Source: Prevotella sp. (GTDB lineage: Bacteria; Bacteroidota; Bacteroidia; Bacteroidales; Bacteroidaceae). Taken from it: DNA of 44,882 bases. This document shows, one piece after another, positions 1 to 8,643 of the stretch (position 1 is its first letter; each line of letters opens with the position of its first letter). Where the stretch lies: assembly GCA_017554385.1 (NCBI GenBank), contig JAFZIL010000010.1, positions 1-44,882 of the forward strand, given 5' to 3'. Under the pieces are notes generated by a model. It searched no databases, had not been told where the DNA came from, and saw only the letters and a program-made list of their open reading frames with translations. The position numbers and the translations under genes are program-made.

Positions 1-5
1 CCAAT

Positions 6-752
6 ATGACACCAAACAGACTCGTAAAAGTATACATCCTCGACGATAACGAGAGTGCCATAGAACTGCTGCGGCGACTGCTGAGCGACTACTCGGTAGA
101 GATTATCGGCACGTCGACCGACGTAGAAAAAGGCAGGGAAGACATCGTCGACCTTAATCCCGACCTGCTTTTCCTCGACGTGGAGATGCCAGGCATGTCG
201 GGACTGGATTTCTACACCGACATACAACAGTACACCAAGCCTGAAATGAAGGTCGTCTTCTACACCGGCTACGATAAATATTTGCTCGAAGCACTGCGCC
301 GTCAGGCCTTTGACTACATGCTCAAACCAGCTACGAAGGACGAGCTGGCAAAGATCATGACGCGCTACTACGAGGAGCGAATCAGCAGTTTAGAGACAAC
401 AGCACCGCGTACCAGTCAGCCTATCGTCATTGTCAATGCCATCAACGAGCACACCATGCTCCACATTGGCGACATCGCCTTCTTCCGCTTCCAGAGCGAC
501 CGCAAGCTGTGGGAGGTCGTGCGTACCGACGGAACGGCCTGCCTGCTACGCCACAAGACCACGGCCGACACCATACTGAACTACTCGCCTAACTTCGTCC
601 AGATACACAAGCACTACATCGTCAACATGCAGATGATTGCAAAAATCCAGGGGTCGGTATGCATCCTGCGCCCACCCATGGACCACATTGACGAACTGCG
701 GGTGAGCAAGAATTTCCGCCACGAACTGATGAGCATCTTCTACAGCATGTAG
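6..752 (+). CDS. LytTR-family response regulator
   Basis: Two-domain response regulator of 248 residues that would act in the cytoplasm as a phosphorylation-controlled transcription factor. The receiver domain (about 8-125) shows the acidic pair D13-D14, the phosphoacceptor D58 in FLDVEMPGMSG, T87 and K107 in the LKP motif. Residues about 140-245 match a LytTR DNA-binding domain (HIGDIAFFRFQ, then FVQIHKHYIVN). The ATG at base 6 is close to the window edge. In this family the partner is usually a LytS/YehU-type histidine kinase encoded just upstream, which would lie outside the window. Target genes cannot be read from the sequence, and the glycosidase downstream need not be one. Confidence 0.9.
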   Translation: MTPNRLVKVYILDDNESAIELLRRLLSDYSVEIIGTSTDVEKGREDIVDLNPDLLFLDVEMPGMSGLDFYTDIQQYTKPEMKVVFYTGYDKYLLEALRRQAFDYMLKPATKDELAKIMTRYYEERISSLETTAPRTSQPIVIVNAINEHTMLHIGDIAFFRFQSDRKLWEVVRTDGTACLLRHKTTADTILNYSPNFVQIHKHYIVNMQMIAKIQGSVCILRPPMDHIDELRVSKNFRHELMSIFYSM

Positions 753-812
753 CGCAGCGGAGCATCTGTGTAAAAGAAAATGTAATATAAACCTAAAAAA
801 AATAATACTACT

Positions 813-3800
813 ATGATGAAAAGGACTACACTCTGTTTAGCGGCCTGTCTGTTTGCCATTATGGCATGGGCACAGGGCGTGAAACCACTGCCCACACTAC
901 ATGTGGAAGGCCGTTGGCTGGTAGACCAGCACGGCAACCACGTCGTGCTCCACGGCGTGATGGACACTCCCAGTGCCTGGTTCAACGGAGGCCGTTGGGG
1001 CTGGAGCTATGACGATGCCGGCCGCCAGCGCTGCCTGAACTATTTCGAGAAGCTCTTTACCGGCTTCGAGCAAGCCCACTGCACCATCTTCCGACTGCAC
1101 TTAGAGCCTGCCTGGACCAACAATAGCAGCTACACATACGTGAACGGTAAAGACCAACCGGAAAGTGAGGCCCAAGGTGAGGCCGACATCCGACACTTCG
1201 ACCCGTCGCGTCTGAGGACCTATCTCGGTTCCCTCTTTTTCCCCTTAATGCAGAAAGCCATGAACCACGGCCAGTATGTCGTGGTGCGCCCGCCAGGCGT
1301 CTGCCCGCACAACCTGAAGGTGGGCGACTACTACCAGAAATATCTGTTGGAGGTATGGGACATCGTCACCCAGAATGCCAACATCAGGAAGTATGCCGGA
1401 CAGATCAGTATAGAGCTGGCCAACGAGCCCGTCAGCATACACAATGCCGACGACCAGGACGACGCGAAAGCCCTTCACGACTACTTCCAGCCCATCGTCG
1501 ACAAGATTCGTGCCAACGGTTTCACCGGCATCATCTGGGTGCCTGGCACCGGCTGGCAGGCCAACTATACCAGCTATGCCTCCTACCCTATCGAGGGTTA
1601 CAACATAGGCTATGCCGTGCACGACTATCCAGGATGGTACGGTTGCAGCGACAGCAACCCCGACCCGCAGAACAATATCAACCAATTCCACACACAGGTG
1701 CCCGTAGTCGACACCAACCCCATCTTCATCAGCGAGGTGGACTGGAGTCCGGAAGACCCTACTGCCGAAGGCCATTACGACGAGCACGGCAACTGGGTGC
1801 TGCCCAACTTAGGCACCTGGGCCACTGGCAGCACCTCGAAATGGGGCAAGGCCTTCAAGGCGCTGCTCGACCACTACGGCAACATCTCGATGACCATTAC
1901 CCATCCCCACGAGTTCCTCGACATCGACAAGCTGCTGGCCGACGGTAGCGTGGTGCCTGCCTTCGATGGTAACCCTGAGGCCTGCGGCAAGGCATGCATG
2001 GACTGGTATGCCGACTACTACAACGTCGACTGGCCACATGCCGACTTCAAAAACGTCTCAGCGAGCGACCAGGGCACTAACAAGTACAAGAACCCGCTGA
2101 TCTTTGCCGACTTCCCCGACCCCGACGTCATCCGCGTCGGTGATACCTACTACATGGTGAGCACGACGATGCACTACTTCCCCGGCGCCACCATCCTGAA
2201 GTCAAAGGACCTCGTAAACTGGGAGTTCTGCGCACAGCCGCTTGCCCAGTTCTCGGCCGACGACCGCTACTCGCTGGCCAACGACAAGAACGCCTACGGT
2301 GCAGGCATGTGGGCCTGCTCAATGAAGTATCACGACGGCAAGTTCTACATCCTCATCAACGAGAACGGCATCGATGGCTGGGTGCTCACCGCCACCGACC
2401 CCGAAGGCAAATGGGAGCAGAAGAAGCTGTCGCGCATCTACTACGACCCGGGCATGCTCTTCGACAACGGCAAGGTCTACGTAGCCTGCGGTATTGGCAA
2501 TATCCAGATGTGCGAGCTTGACGAGGACTTCAACTACATTCAGGAGAAAGGCGTCATCAGCGACAAGAGCGGACTGGAGGGCTGTCACCTCTATAAGATT
2601 GGCGACTACTACTATATCTATGCCACATACGGTGGATGGCCCAGCGGACAGGCCGTGTTCCGCTCGAAGAACATCTTCGGTCCCTACGAGGAGAAGATGC
2701 TCGTAGAGAAGGTCATCAACAACAAGCCCAACACCGTGCACCAGGGCGCACTTGTCGACACGCCAGAGGGCGAGTGGTGGACCATCCTGCAGGAAGACCT
2801 CGGCTGCTTAGGACGCATGCCTAACCTGCAGCCCGTGAAATGGCAGGATGGTTGGCCCGTCGTAGGCAACAATGGCGTGCCCGTGACCACCTATAACAAG
2901 CCTAACGTGGGGACCAGCTATCCCAAGACCGTACCCGTGACCAACGATAACTTCCGCTCCTATCCCCTCGGCATGCAGTGGGAGTGGAACCACAATCCCG
3001 ACAACGGGGCATGGACACTCTTCGAGCGTCCGGGATGGCTGCGACTGAAGACCTCGGGCACTGCCGACAAGCTGACACAGGGACGTAACATGCTGACACA
3101 GCGCATTCCCGCCTTCCATACCAACTCCAACAAAGCCTCTACCGGCACCATACGCCTCGACGTGAGCGGACTTGGTGAGGGTGCCCGCGCCGGCATCTGC
3201 ATCCTGCAGGATCCCTACGCAGCCATCGCCGTCGAGGTGAAGAACGGAAAAAAGCAGCTCGTTTGGTGGCAGGACCAGCTCACCGAGAACAACGACTTCA
3301 CCCCCAGTGTGGTCAACGGTTCTGCCGTTGACATCCCCGACGGTATCATCTACCTGCGCGCAGCCGTCACCTACGCCACCAGCAAAACCCAGTTCTACTA
3401 CTCGCTCGACAACAAGACGTTTACGCCCTTAGGTGGACAGACCACACTGAAGTTCAACCTCACCGTCTTCGTAGGCGCACGCTTTGGACTGTTCTGCTAC
3501 AACCCTCAATCCGAACAGGGCTATGCCGACTTCGACTGGTTCTCGACCGAAGACAGCTTCGACGAGGCCACCTACTATCCTGCCGACTTCGAGGGCTTCA
3601 ACGAAGACATGCTTACAGCCGAGTCGCTGTCGATGGAGGGAGCACCTTCCGAGGTCATGGTAGGCAATAGCGCACAGCTCGACATCAACGTCACCTTCCG
3701 CGACGGACATACAGAGAACGTGGGAGCACAGGCACGCTACAGTGTGGACAACAGTTCTGCTGTTGACATACGCAACGGGCGCATCATAGGCATTGCAGAG

Positions 3801-4466
3801 GGAATAGCCCATGTCACCGTCTATTACACTGACCCCATAGGCAACCAGTTCACAGACCAGTTCACCGTATGCTCCACCTTCTTCCCCTTCGGTAAGCAGT
3901 ACATCACCACGAACCTATTCAGCGAAGGTACCTACAACGAAAACACCCACGCCTTCAAAACCGGACAGTACGGACAGATGGGCTGGGTTTACAGCAACGG
4001 TGCCGACATGTCGGCCTACAAGTACTTGGTGGTGAAGCTGAAGAATACCGCCAGCGGTGCCCACCTGAACATCTTCACCGATAACAGCATCTGGGCACAG
4101 CACTACGAGACAGCGGCCTTCGGTTCGAAGAAACAGATCGTGGTCAACCTCTCTACCGCCAAGTATACCACCGACGGCGACAAGAAGGGAAAGCCGTTAG
4201 ACACCAAGAACATACGCATCGTTGACTTCTGGGGCGACCGCGTCACCATCACCGTCGATGACATGTACCTGACCAACAACAGCGACTATTCGCGTGAGGA
4301 GCCCGACGGCGTGATGCCCATCGTCGTCGATAGCCCGACGGGTACGACAACCGTCTACAACCTCAGCGGCCAGATAGTAAGACGCGTAAGCAATAGCCAA
4401 CAAGCCCTGCAGGGACTACCCGCAGGCATTTACATCCTGAACAACAAGAAGGTTGTGGTGAAGTAA
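813..4466 (+). CDS. Secreted two-catalytic-domain glycosidase (GH5 + GH43)
   Basis: 1217-residue exported enzyme. A signal peptide (about 1-20, ending AWA-QG) precedes a GH5-type (beta/alpha)8 domain (about 35-400). Its likely acid/base is E205 in IELANEP and its nucleophile E308 in FISEVDW. A GH43 five-blade propeller follows (about 425-720), with base D436 in FPDPDVIRVGDTYY, D545 in YYDPGML and likely acid E589 in SGLEGCHLY. A beta-sandwich of the kind that follows GH43 domains comes next (about 735-945), then a Big-like domain (about 955-1040), a carbohydrate-module-like region (about 1050-1155) and a C-terminal tail (YNLSGQIVRR...LPAGIYILNNKKVVVK). Known GH43 enzymes of this type are beta-xylosidases or alpha-L-arabinofuranosidases, so arabinoxylan is the likely substrate, but this is inferred. 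The start could be the first or second ATG of ATGATGAAA. Confidence 0.9.
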   Translation: MMKRTTLCLAACLFAIMAWAQGVKPLPTLHVEGRWLVDQHGNHVVLHGVMDTPSAWFNGGRWGWSYDDAGRQRCLNYFEKLFTGFEQAHCTIFRLHLEPAWTNNSSYTYVNGKDQPESEAQGEADIRHFDPSRLRTYLGSLFFPLMQKAMNHGQYVVVRPPGVCPHNLKVGDYYQKYLLEVWDIVTQNANIRKYAGQISIELANEPVSIHNADDQDDAKALHDYFQPIVDKIRANGFTGIIWVPGTGWQANYTSYASYPIEGYNIGYAVHDYPGWYGCSDSNPDPQNNINQFHTQVPVVDTNPIFISEVDWSPEDPTAEGHYDEHGNWVLPNLGTWATGSTSKWGKAFKALLDHYGNISMTITHPHEFLDIDKLLADGSVVPAFDGNPEACGKACMDWYADYYNVDWPHADFKNVSASDQGTNKYKNPLIFADFPDPDVIRVGDTYYMVSTTMHYFPGATILKSKDLVNWEFCAQPLAQFSADDRYSLANDKNAYGAGMWACSMKYHDGKFYILINENGIDGWVLTATDPEGKWEQKKLSRIYYDPGMLFDNGKVYVACGIGNIQMCELDEDFNYIQEKGVISDKSGLEGCHLYKIGDYYYIYATYGGWPSGQAVFRSKNIFGPYEEKMLVEKVINNKPNTVHQGALVDTPEGEWWTILQEDLGCLGRMPNLQPVKWQDGWPVVGNNGVPVTTYNKPNVGTSYPKTVPVTNDNFRSYPLGMQWEWNHNPDNGAWTLFERPGWLRLKTSGTADKLTQGRNMLTQRIPAFHTNSNKASTGTIRLDVSGLGEGARAGICILQDPYAAIAVEVKNGKKQLVWWQDQLTENNDFTPSVVNGSAVDIPDGIIYLRAAVTYATSKTQFYYSLDNKTFTPLGGQTTLKFNLTVFVGARFGLFCYNPQSEQGYADFDWFSTEDSFDEATYYPADFEGFNEDMLTAESLSMEGAPSEVMVGNSAQLDINVTFRDGHTENVGAQARYSVDNSSAVDIRNGRIIGIAEGIAHVTVYYTDPIGNQFTDQFTVCSTFFPFGKQYITTNLFSEGTYNENTHAFKTGQYGQMGWVYSNGADMSAYKYLVVKLKNTASGAHLNIFTDNSIWAQHYETAAFGSKKQIVVNLSTAKYTTDGDKKGKPLDTKNIRIVDFWGDRVTITVDDMYLTNNSDYSREEPDGVMPIVVDSPTGTTTVYNLSGQIVRRVSNSQQALQGLPAGIYILNNKKVVVK

Positions 4467-4479
4467 TGCATAATGTTTA

Positions 4480-4525
4480 ATAAAAACAAATGAGCTCACT
4501 AAAAAGTGGGCTCATTTGTTTTTAT
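4480..4525. terminator. Bidirectional hairpin terminator
   Basis: A 21-bp stem (left arm 4480-4500, right arm 4505-4525, one G-U wobble) closes on a four-base AAAA loop. The stem has an A-rich 5' flank and a T-rich 3' flank (GTTTTTAT), so it can act as a terminator in both directions. It sits between the convergent GH5-GH43 gene and the permease gene, and its right end touches the permease stop codon. Confidence 0.9.
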
Positions 4526-5757
4526 TACCTTGCCAGCAGGCGGCGCGCGAAATAGCGCACGGGATACCATACAGCCAGGAAGCCCACGGCAATCACCGTG
4601 ACGAAGATGAGCACCACATCCGTAGGATGAACGCTCACCGGATAGGCATTCACTACGAAGGCCCCCGCCTGAGAGCCCAGCGCAATGACTCCGAACTGCT
4701 GCTGAATCCAACATAGGAGCAGACCTATCAGGATGCCTATCACCGCACCCACAACCGATATCATACGCCCCTCGAACAGGAAGATGCGAGTAATCTGGCG
4801 GTCGCTGGCTCCCAGGTTGCGCAGCGTGGCCACATCGTCGCGTTTGTCAATGATGAGCATCGAGAGCGACCCGATAATGTTGAAGCAGGCCACTACCAGA
4901 ATAAACGTCAAGAAGATATAGGCAATGAGCTTCTCAATCTTCATAATCTTGAACGTGTCGTCCTGCTGCTCGTAGCGGTCCTTCACGTAGAAGCTGTCGC
5001 CGCAGATCTGCCTGATACGACTCTTCACCGCCTCGAAGTCGCTGCCCGGCTTCAGCCTGAGTTCCAGCGACGAGAGCATGCCATACTGGTCGAAGAGCGA
5101 GCGGGCAAAGCCTATGGAGGTGATAATGTAGCCTTTGTCGTAGCGCGCCTGTTGTACGCAGAAGATGCAACCCGGCGAGTAGAGCTCGTCCTCGACGAAG
5201 CCACCCGTGGGGTTGCTCATGTCCAGCTGTCCCTGACGGCGCGGGGCAAAGATGCGCATGGGCTCCGTGTAGCGATAGCCCGTGCCTAACTGATCCGCCA
5301 AGCGGATGCCGGGGATGCCGTAGTTCATGTCGGCAGCATGCAGCTCAAACGTACCCTCGCCCAGGAGAATCTCGCGGATGTGAGTCAGCCGGTCAAAGTT
5401 ATCGTCCACGCCCTTGATGGTCACCATAGCCTGACGGTCCTGGTAGATGGCCAGCGCCTGGTCCTCCAGACACTCCGTGGCCACCTCTATCTCAGGCAGT
5501 TCCCTCACCTTTGCCAGCAGCGTATCGTCGGCAGCCACCGTCTTGCCCTTCGTAGGCGTGATGGCAATTTGCGGGTCGAACGAGGTAAAGAACGAGGCCA
5601 CAAGATCGTGGAACCCGTTGAACACGCTCAGCGTCACCACCAGCGCCATGGTGGCCACGGCCACGCCCACCACGCTAATGGCACTGATCACATTGATGAC
5701 ATTCGTCGACTTCTTTGAAAAGAGATAACGACGAGCTATATAGAAAGGAAAGTTCAT
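4525..5757 (-). CDS. LolC/LolE-type ABC transporter permease
   Basis: 410-residue inner-membrane protein. One membrane segment lies near residues 20-48 (VINVISAISVVGVAVATMALVVTL, shown here only to mark the segment's start and end regions), then a large periplasmic domain (about 50-270), then three C-terminal segments. This is the FtsX/MacB-like topology of LolC/LolE, which extract lipoproteins from the inner membrane with the ATPase LolD. No LolD gene is adjacent. The opening MNFPFYIARRYLFSKKS is typical of Bacteroidetes LolC/E proteins. It is the second gene of a minus-strand unit after rbfA, and the whole gap between them is a heptamer repeat that ends at this gene's ATG. Other FtsX-family permease roles cannot be excluded. 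Confidence 0.85.
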   Translation of the reverse strand: MNFPFYIARRYLFSKKSTNVINVISAISVVGVAVATMALVVTLSVFNGFHDLVASFFTSFDPQIAITPTKGKTVAADDTLLAKVRELPEIEVATECLEDQALAIYQDRQAMVTIKGVDDNFDRLTHIREILLGEGTFELHAADMNYGIPGIRLADQLGTGYRYTEPMRIFAPRRQGQLDMSNPTGGFVEDELYSPGCIFCVQQARYDKGYIITSIGFARSLFDQYGMLSSLELRLKPGSDFEAVKSRIRQICGDSFYVKDRYEQQDDTFKIMKIEKLIAYIFLTFILVVACFNIIGSLSMLIIDKRDDVATLRNLGASDRQITRIFLFEGRMISVVGAVIGILIGLLLCWIQQQFGVIALGSQAGAFVVNAYPVSVHPTDVVLIFVTVIAVGFLAVWYPVRYFARRLLAR

Positions 5758-5827
5758 GCGGTAGCAAATTCTTCACTATTCACTTTTCACTCTTCACTTT
5801 TCACTCTTCACTTTTCACTCTTCACTT
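5758..5827 (-). repeat. Heptamer array with TTTGCTACCGC junction
   Basis: Eight perfect 7-nt units (plus strand TTCACTA, then TTCACTT and TTCACTC alternating, giving a 14-nt higher-order period) lie at 5772-5827. They are followed at 5758-5771 by the junction that reads GAATTTGCTACCGC on the minus strand. The junction abuts the permease ATG. The rbfA stop codon (TGA, 5822-5824) lies inside the eighth unit, so the array fills the intercistronic gap exactly. It is the same family as the elements at 24454, 33048 and 44811. Confidence 0.9.
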
Positions 5828-6157
5828 CTTGAGCAGTTCGTCGATGTGGTCAATATAGTCGAGCGAATCGTCAATGAAGAAGCGCAGTTCGGGGATGATA
5901 CGCAGCTGGTAGCGCACGCGCTGTCCCAGCGTATAGCGTATCTGCGCCTGGTTCTTCGAGATGTTCTTCAGCAGCTCCTCGCCCCGCTCCGAGGGGAAGA
6001 TGCTCAGGTAAGCGGTACAGATGCTCAAGTCGGGCGACACCTTTGTACGCGTCACCGATACCATCACACCGTGCATACCCCGCGTCTGTTCCTGAAAAAT
6101 GACGCTCAGCTCCTTCTGAAGCAGCCGGGCTATCTTGTTCTGTCTTGTCTCTTGCAT
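5822..6157 (-). CDS. rbfA: 30S ribosome-binding factor A
   Basis: 111-residue cytoplasmic KH-fold protein that helps mature the 16S rRNA 5' end and the 30S subunit. The N-terminus MQETRQNKIARLLQKELSVI and the central VSVTRTKVSPDLSICTAYLS block match RbfA, as does the C-terminal RIIPELRFFIDDSLDYIDHIDELL, and the length is typical. It is the first gene of a minus-strand transcription unit with a clear Bacteroidetes promoter upstream (6182-6211). The stop codon is supplied by the heptamer array that follows. Confidence 0.95.
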   Translation of the reverse strand: MQETRQNKIARLLQKELSVIFQEQTRGMHGVMVSVTRTKVSPDLSICTAYLSIFPSERGEELLKNISKNQAQIRYTLGQRVRYQLRIIPELRFFIDDSLDYIDHIDELLKK

Positions 6158-6181
6158 AATCGTAAAAATTTAATTCCGATG

Positions 6182-6211
6182 CAAAGGTACAACATTTCTC
6201 CGAATAAACAA
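6182..6211 (-). promoter_or_regulatory. Bacteroidetes-type promoter for rbfA
   Basis: On the minus strand TACCTTTG (6182-6189) matches the -7 consensus TAnnTTTG. A TTG (6209-6211) lies 19 bases upstream, matching the -33 box spacing of the Bacteroidetes housekeeping sigma factor. It precedes the rbfA ATG by about 25 bases. Confidence 0.75.
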
Positions 6212-6243
6212 GCAAGAAAAACAGAAGAAATCATTCTATGCCG

Positions 6244-7560
6244 TCACAGCGTATGCTTTATTTCGAGGTATTTGTTGATGACATCTACCGAAAGCTGACG
6301 GGGCGTAGAGAGTAGAGAATGAATGCCGTACTGGCGCAGCGTCTGCACGATGAGCCGCTGTTCGTAGGCAAACTTCTCGGCAATGACATGCTGGTAATAG
6401 TCTTCGGTCGATACCGAGGACGTGCCGATGAAAGCCCGTTGCTCCTCATCTTCGAAGAATACGACAAGGAGTCGGTGGCGCAGGGCCAACTGTCGGAGAT
6501 AGGGCAGTTGGCGGTTGAGCGAGGTCATGCCGGTGAACGAAGTATAGAGCACCACAAACGAACGGCGGCTTACGCGGTGGGAGAATCCAGTGAGCAGGGC
6601 CGAGAAGTCGCTCTCGGCAAACTGTGTCTGTTCGGCATAGAGTGCTTCTTGCAGATGCCGCATGTGGCCTGGCTGGTTCGATGCCGATACAAAGGTCTCG
6701 AATTTGTCACTGAAGGTGGCGAGTCCAGCGTGGTCGCCTTTGCGTACGGCAACATAGGAGAGCACCAAAGCGGCATTCACAGCGTAGTCGAGCAACGTCA
6801 TGCCTTCGAAGGCCTGCTGCATCATGCGACCTTTGTCAATGACGCTGAACATAGGCTGCGAACGTTCTTCCTGGTATTGGTTCACCATGAGTCGCAGTCC
6901 CGACAGCGAGCGGCGAGCAGTGGCCCGCCAGTTAATGGTACGATAATCGTCGCCCGCCACGTAGTCCTTGATCTGCTCAAAGTCGGTGTTGTGGCCTATT
7001 CGGCGTATGCGCTTCAATCCCATCTCATGCAGGTTGTTGCTCATGGCCAACAGTTCGTACTGACGCAGCATCAGATAGCCGGGATAGACCTTTACGTCCT
7101 TCGACTCACCGCAGGTAAAGCGGCGCTGCACCAGACCCATGGGCGTCATGGCGAACACGCGAATGCGTCCGAAACTATAAGTACCTCGCTTGGTGGGAAT
7201 GAGCTGGTAGTCGATGGTCGCCACGTTATGGGCGGCCACGTCGGCCTTGAAACAGACATCCCGCCGCTGGAAAACGAAGGGGATCTCGTCAATGACTTCT
7301 AAGCTTATCGGCCACGAATAGTCGTTGTTCACGTGCAGCTGTACGGTATTTGCATCGCCATTGGAGAAGCGGTCACTGCAAGTGCGTTGTCCGCTTATAC
7401 CTTTCTTTATATATAACAGAGCAAGGTCGGCTATCACAGCCACGACCAGCAACCACCACGCCCATCGTCCGATAACGAACAACGGGTGCAGCCAGTAGCC
7501 AGTGGTAATGGTCAGCACAATGGCAGTAGCCAGTAGATAGAATCTTCGTGTGAAGTACAT
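6244..7560 (-). CDS. DUF58 family protein (MoxR partner)
   Basis: 438-residue membrane-anchored protein with two closely spaced N-terminal hydrophobic segments (about 8-50). The C-terminal half carries the DUF58 signature AGDDYRTINWRATARR and a von Willebrand A-like region (SVIDKGRMM, VVLYTSFTGM). DUF58 proteins occur next to MoxR AAA ATPases and are thought to be acted on or matured by them; the biochemical role is not established. Here it is the last gene of the minus-strand operon SpoIIM-DUF4129-DUF4350-MoxR-DUF58, 45 bases after the MoxR gene. Confidence 0.9.
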   Translation of the reverse strand: MYFTRRFYLLATAIVLTITTGYWLHPLFVIGRWAWWLLVVAVIADLALLYIKKGISGQRTCSDRFSNGDANTVQLHVNNDYSWPISLEVIDEIPFVFQRRDVCFKADVAAHNVATIDYQLIPTKRGTYSFGRIRVFAMTPMGLVQRRFTCGESKDVKVYPGYLMLRQYELLAMSNNLHEMGLKRIRRIGHNTDFEQIKDYVAGDDYRTINWRATARRSLSGLRLMVNQYQEERSQPMFSVIDKGRMMQQAFEGMTLLDYAVNAALVLSYVAVRKGDHAGLATFSDKFETFVSASNQPGHMRHLQEALYAEQTQFAESDFSALLTGFSHRVSRRSFVVLYTSFTGMTSLNRQLPYLRQLALRHRLLVVFFEDEEQRAFIGTSSVSTEDYYQHVIAEKFAYEQRLIVQTLRQYGIHSLLSTPRQLSVDVINKYLEIKHTL

Positions 7561-7605
7561 TCTTCTTTACTCCTTAACTCCCTTTCTTCTCATCTGTTAT
7601 TACTC

Positions 7606-8583
7606 CTACTTCGGTACTTCCACTTTCTCAATCAGTGCGAGCACCACACGTTGAGGTGTCAGCTCCTCCATCTCGGCTTCGGCGGTGAGGATGATACGGT
7701 GGGCAAGCACTGACGGCGCTACCTGCTTGATGTCGTCGGGGGTCACGAAATCGCGTCCCTGCAGCAGGGCGTATGCCCGCGAGGCCTGCATGATGGCCAC
7801 CGAGGCACGTGGCGAGGCACCGAGGAAGATGGTCTTGCTCTGCCGCGTCTGCTCAATGATCTGCGCCATGTAGCGTAGCAGAGACGGCTCTATGTAGACC
7901 TGACGCATCGACTGTCTCAACTCCAACAGTTCATCTTGGGTGATGAAAGGTGTGAGCGACTCGAGCTGTATGGCGGGCGACTGATCGAGATGACGGTTAA
8001 GAATCTCGACTTCCTCGTCGACGGTTGGATAGCCCATCGTGATTTTCATCATGAAACGGTCCAACTGGGCCTCGGGCAGCTTGTAGGTACCTTCCTGCTC
8101 CACAGGGTTCTGTGTAGCCAGAATGGTGTAGAGCGGTCCCATGGGGTGGCGCTCACCGTCGACGGTGACCTGCCGTTCCTCCATGACCTCGAAGAGTGCG
8201 GCCTGTGTTTTTGCTGGTGCGCGATTAATTTCGTCGACTAATACGATGTCGCCAAAGACAGGACCCGGATGGAAGGAGAACTGTTGGCTCTGCATGTTAA
8301 ACACGGTAGTGCCCAGAACATCACTCGGCATGAGGTCGGGCGTGAACTGAACGCGGCTGAAACGGGCGTCGATAAGCCGTGCTATCAGCTTTGCCAACAA
8401 CGTTTTTGCCACGCCAGGGACACCCTCAATAAGTACGTGGCCGTCGGCCAGAATGGCAGTGAGTATCAGTTCTACGGCCTCTTTCTGGCCTACGATGATT
8501 TGTGCAATCTGGTAGCGCAACAGTTGAATCTTCCCGGCGAAGAGGCTCAGGTCGGTGCGGGGGGTGGTTGTGGAATCTTGCAT
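7606..8583 (-). CDS. MoxR-type AAA+ ATPase
   Basis: 325-residue cytoplasmic ATPase. Walker A is EGVPGVAKTLLAK, Walker B with the MoxR-specific extension is IVLVDEINRAPAKTQAALFEVMEE (named only by its ends, IVLVDE to EVMEE), followed by sensor 1 (ILATQNP) and the arginine-finger region RFMMKI. Length and motifs are standard for the MoxR/RavA group, chaperone-like ATPases that act on neighbouring DUF58 or VWA proteins. Its partners here are the DUF58 gene downstream and the DUF4350 and DUF4129 genes upstream. The leader between the DUF4350 stop and this ATG is a tandem nonamer array. Confidence 0.93.
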   Translation of the reverse strand: MQDSTTTPRTDLSLFAGKIQLLRYQIAQIIVGQKEAVELILTAILADGHVLIEGVPGVAKTLLAKLIARLIDARFSRVQFTPDLMPSDVLGTTVFNMQSQQFSFHPGPVFGDIVLVDEINRAPAKTQAALFEVMEERQVTVDGERHPMGPLYTILATQNPVEQEGTYKLPEAQLDRFMMKITMGYPTVDEEVEILNRHLDQSPAIQLESLTPFITQDELLELRQSMRQVYIEPSLLRYMAQIIEQTRQSKTIFLGASPRASVAIMQASRAYALLQGRDFVTPDDIKQVAPSVLAHRIILTAEAEMEELTPQRVVLALIEKVEVPK

Positions 8584-8643
8584 ATTACTTTAGGGTTATG
8601 GGGCTAATTGGGCTAATTGTGCCTATGGGGCTAATGGGCCTTT
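8584..8643 (-). repeat. Nonamer tandem array in the MoxR leader
   Basis: About five degenerate 9-nt units, read on the minus strand as GCCCCATAA, GCCCAATTA, GCACAATTA, GCCCCATAG and GGCCCATTA. The array fills nearly the whole gap between the DUF4350 stop and the MoxR start. The same unit family, also just upstream of an ATG, occurs at 44054-44093, and a four-unit version is in frame in the esterase at 31347. Confidence 0.85.

Noticed and set aside
7561-7605. Possible degenerate heptamer array between MoxR and DUF58
   Set aside because: The 42 bases between stop and start can be cut into six 7-mers, but the units are too unlike each other to claim periodicity.
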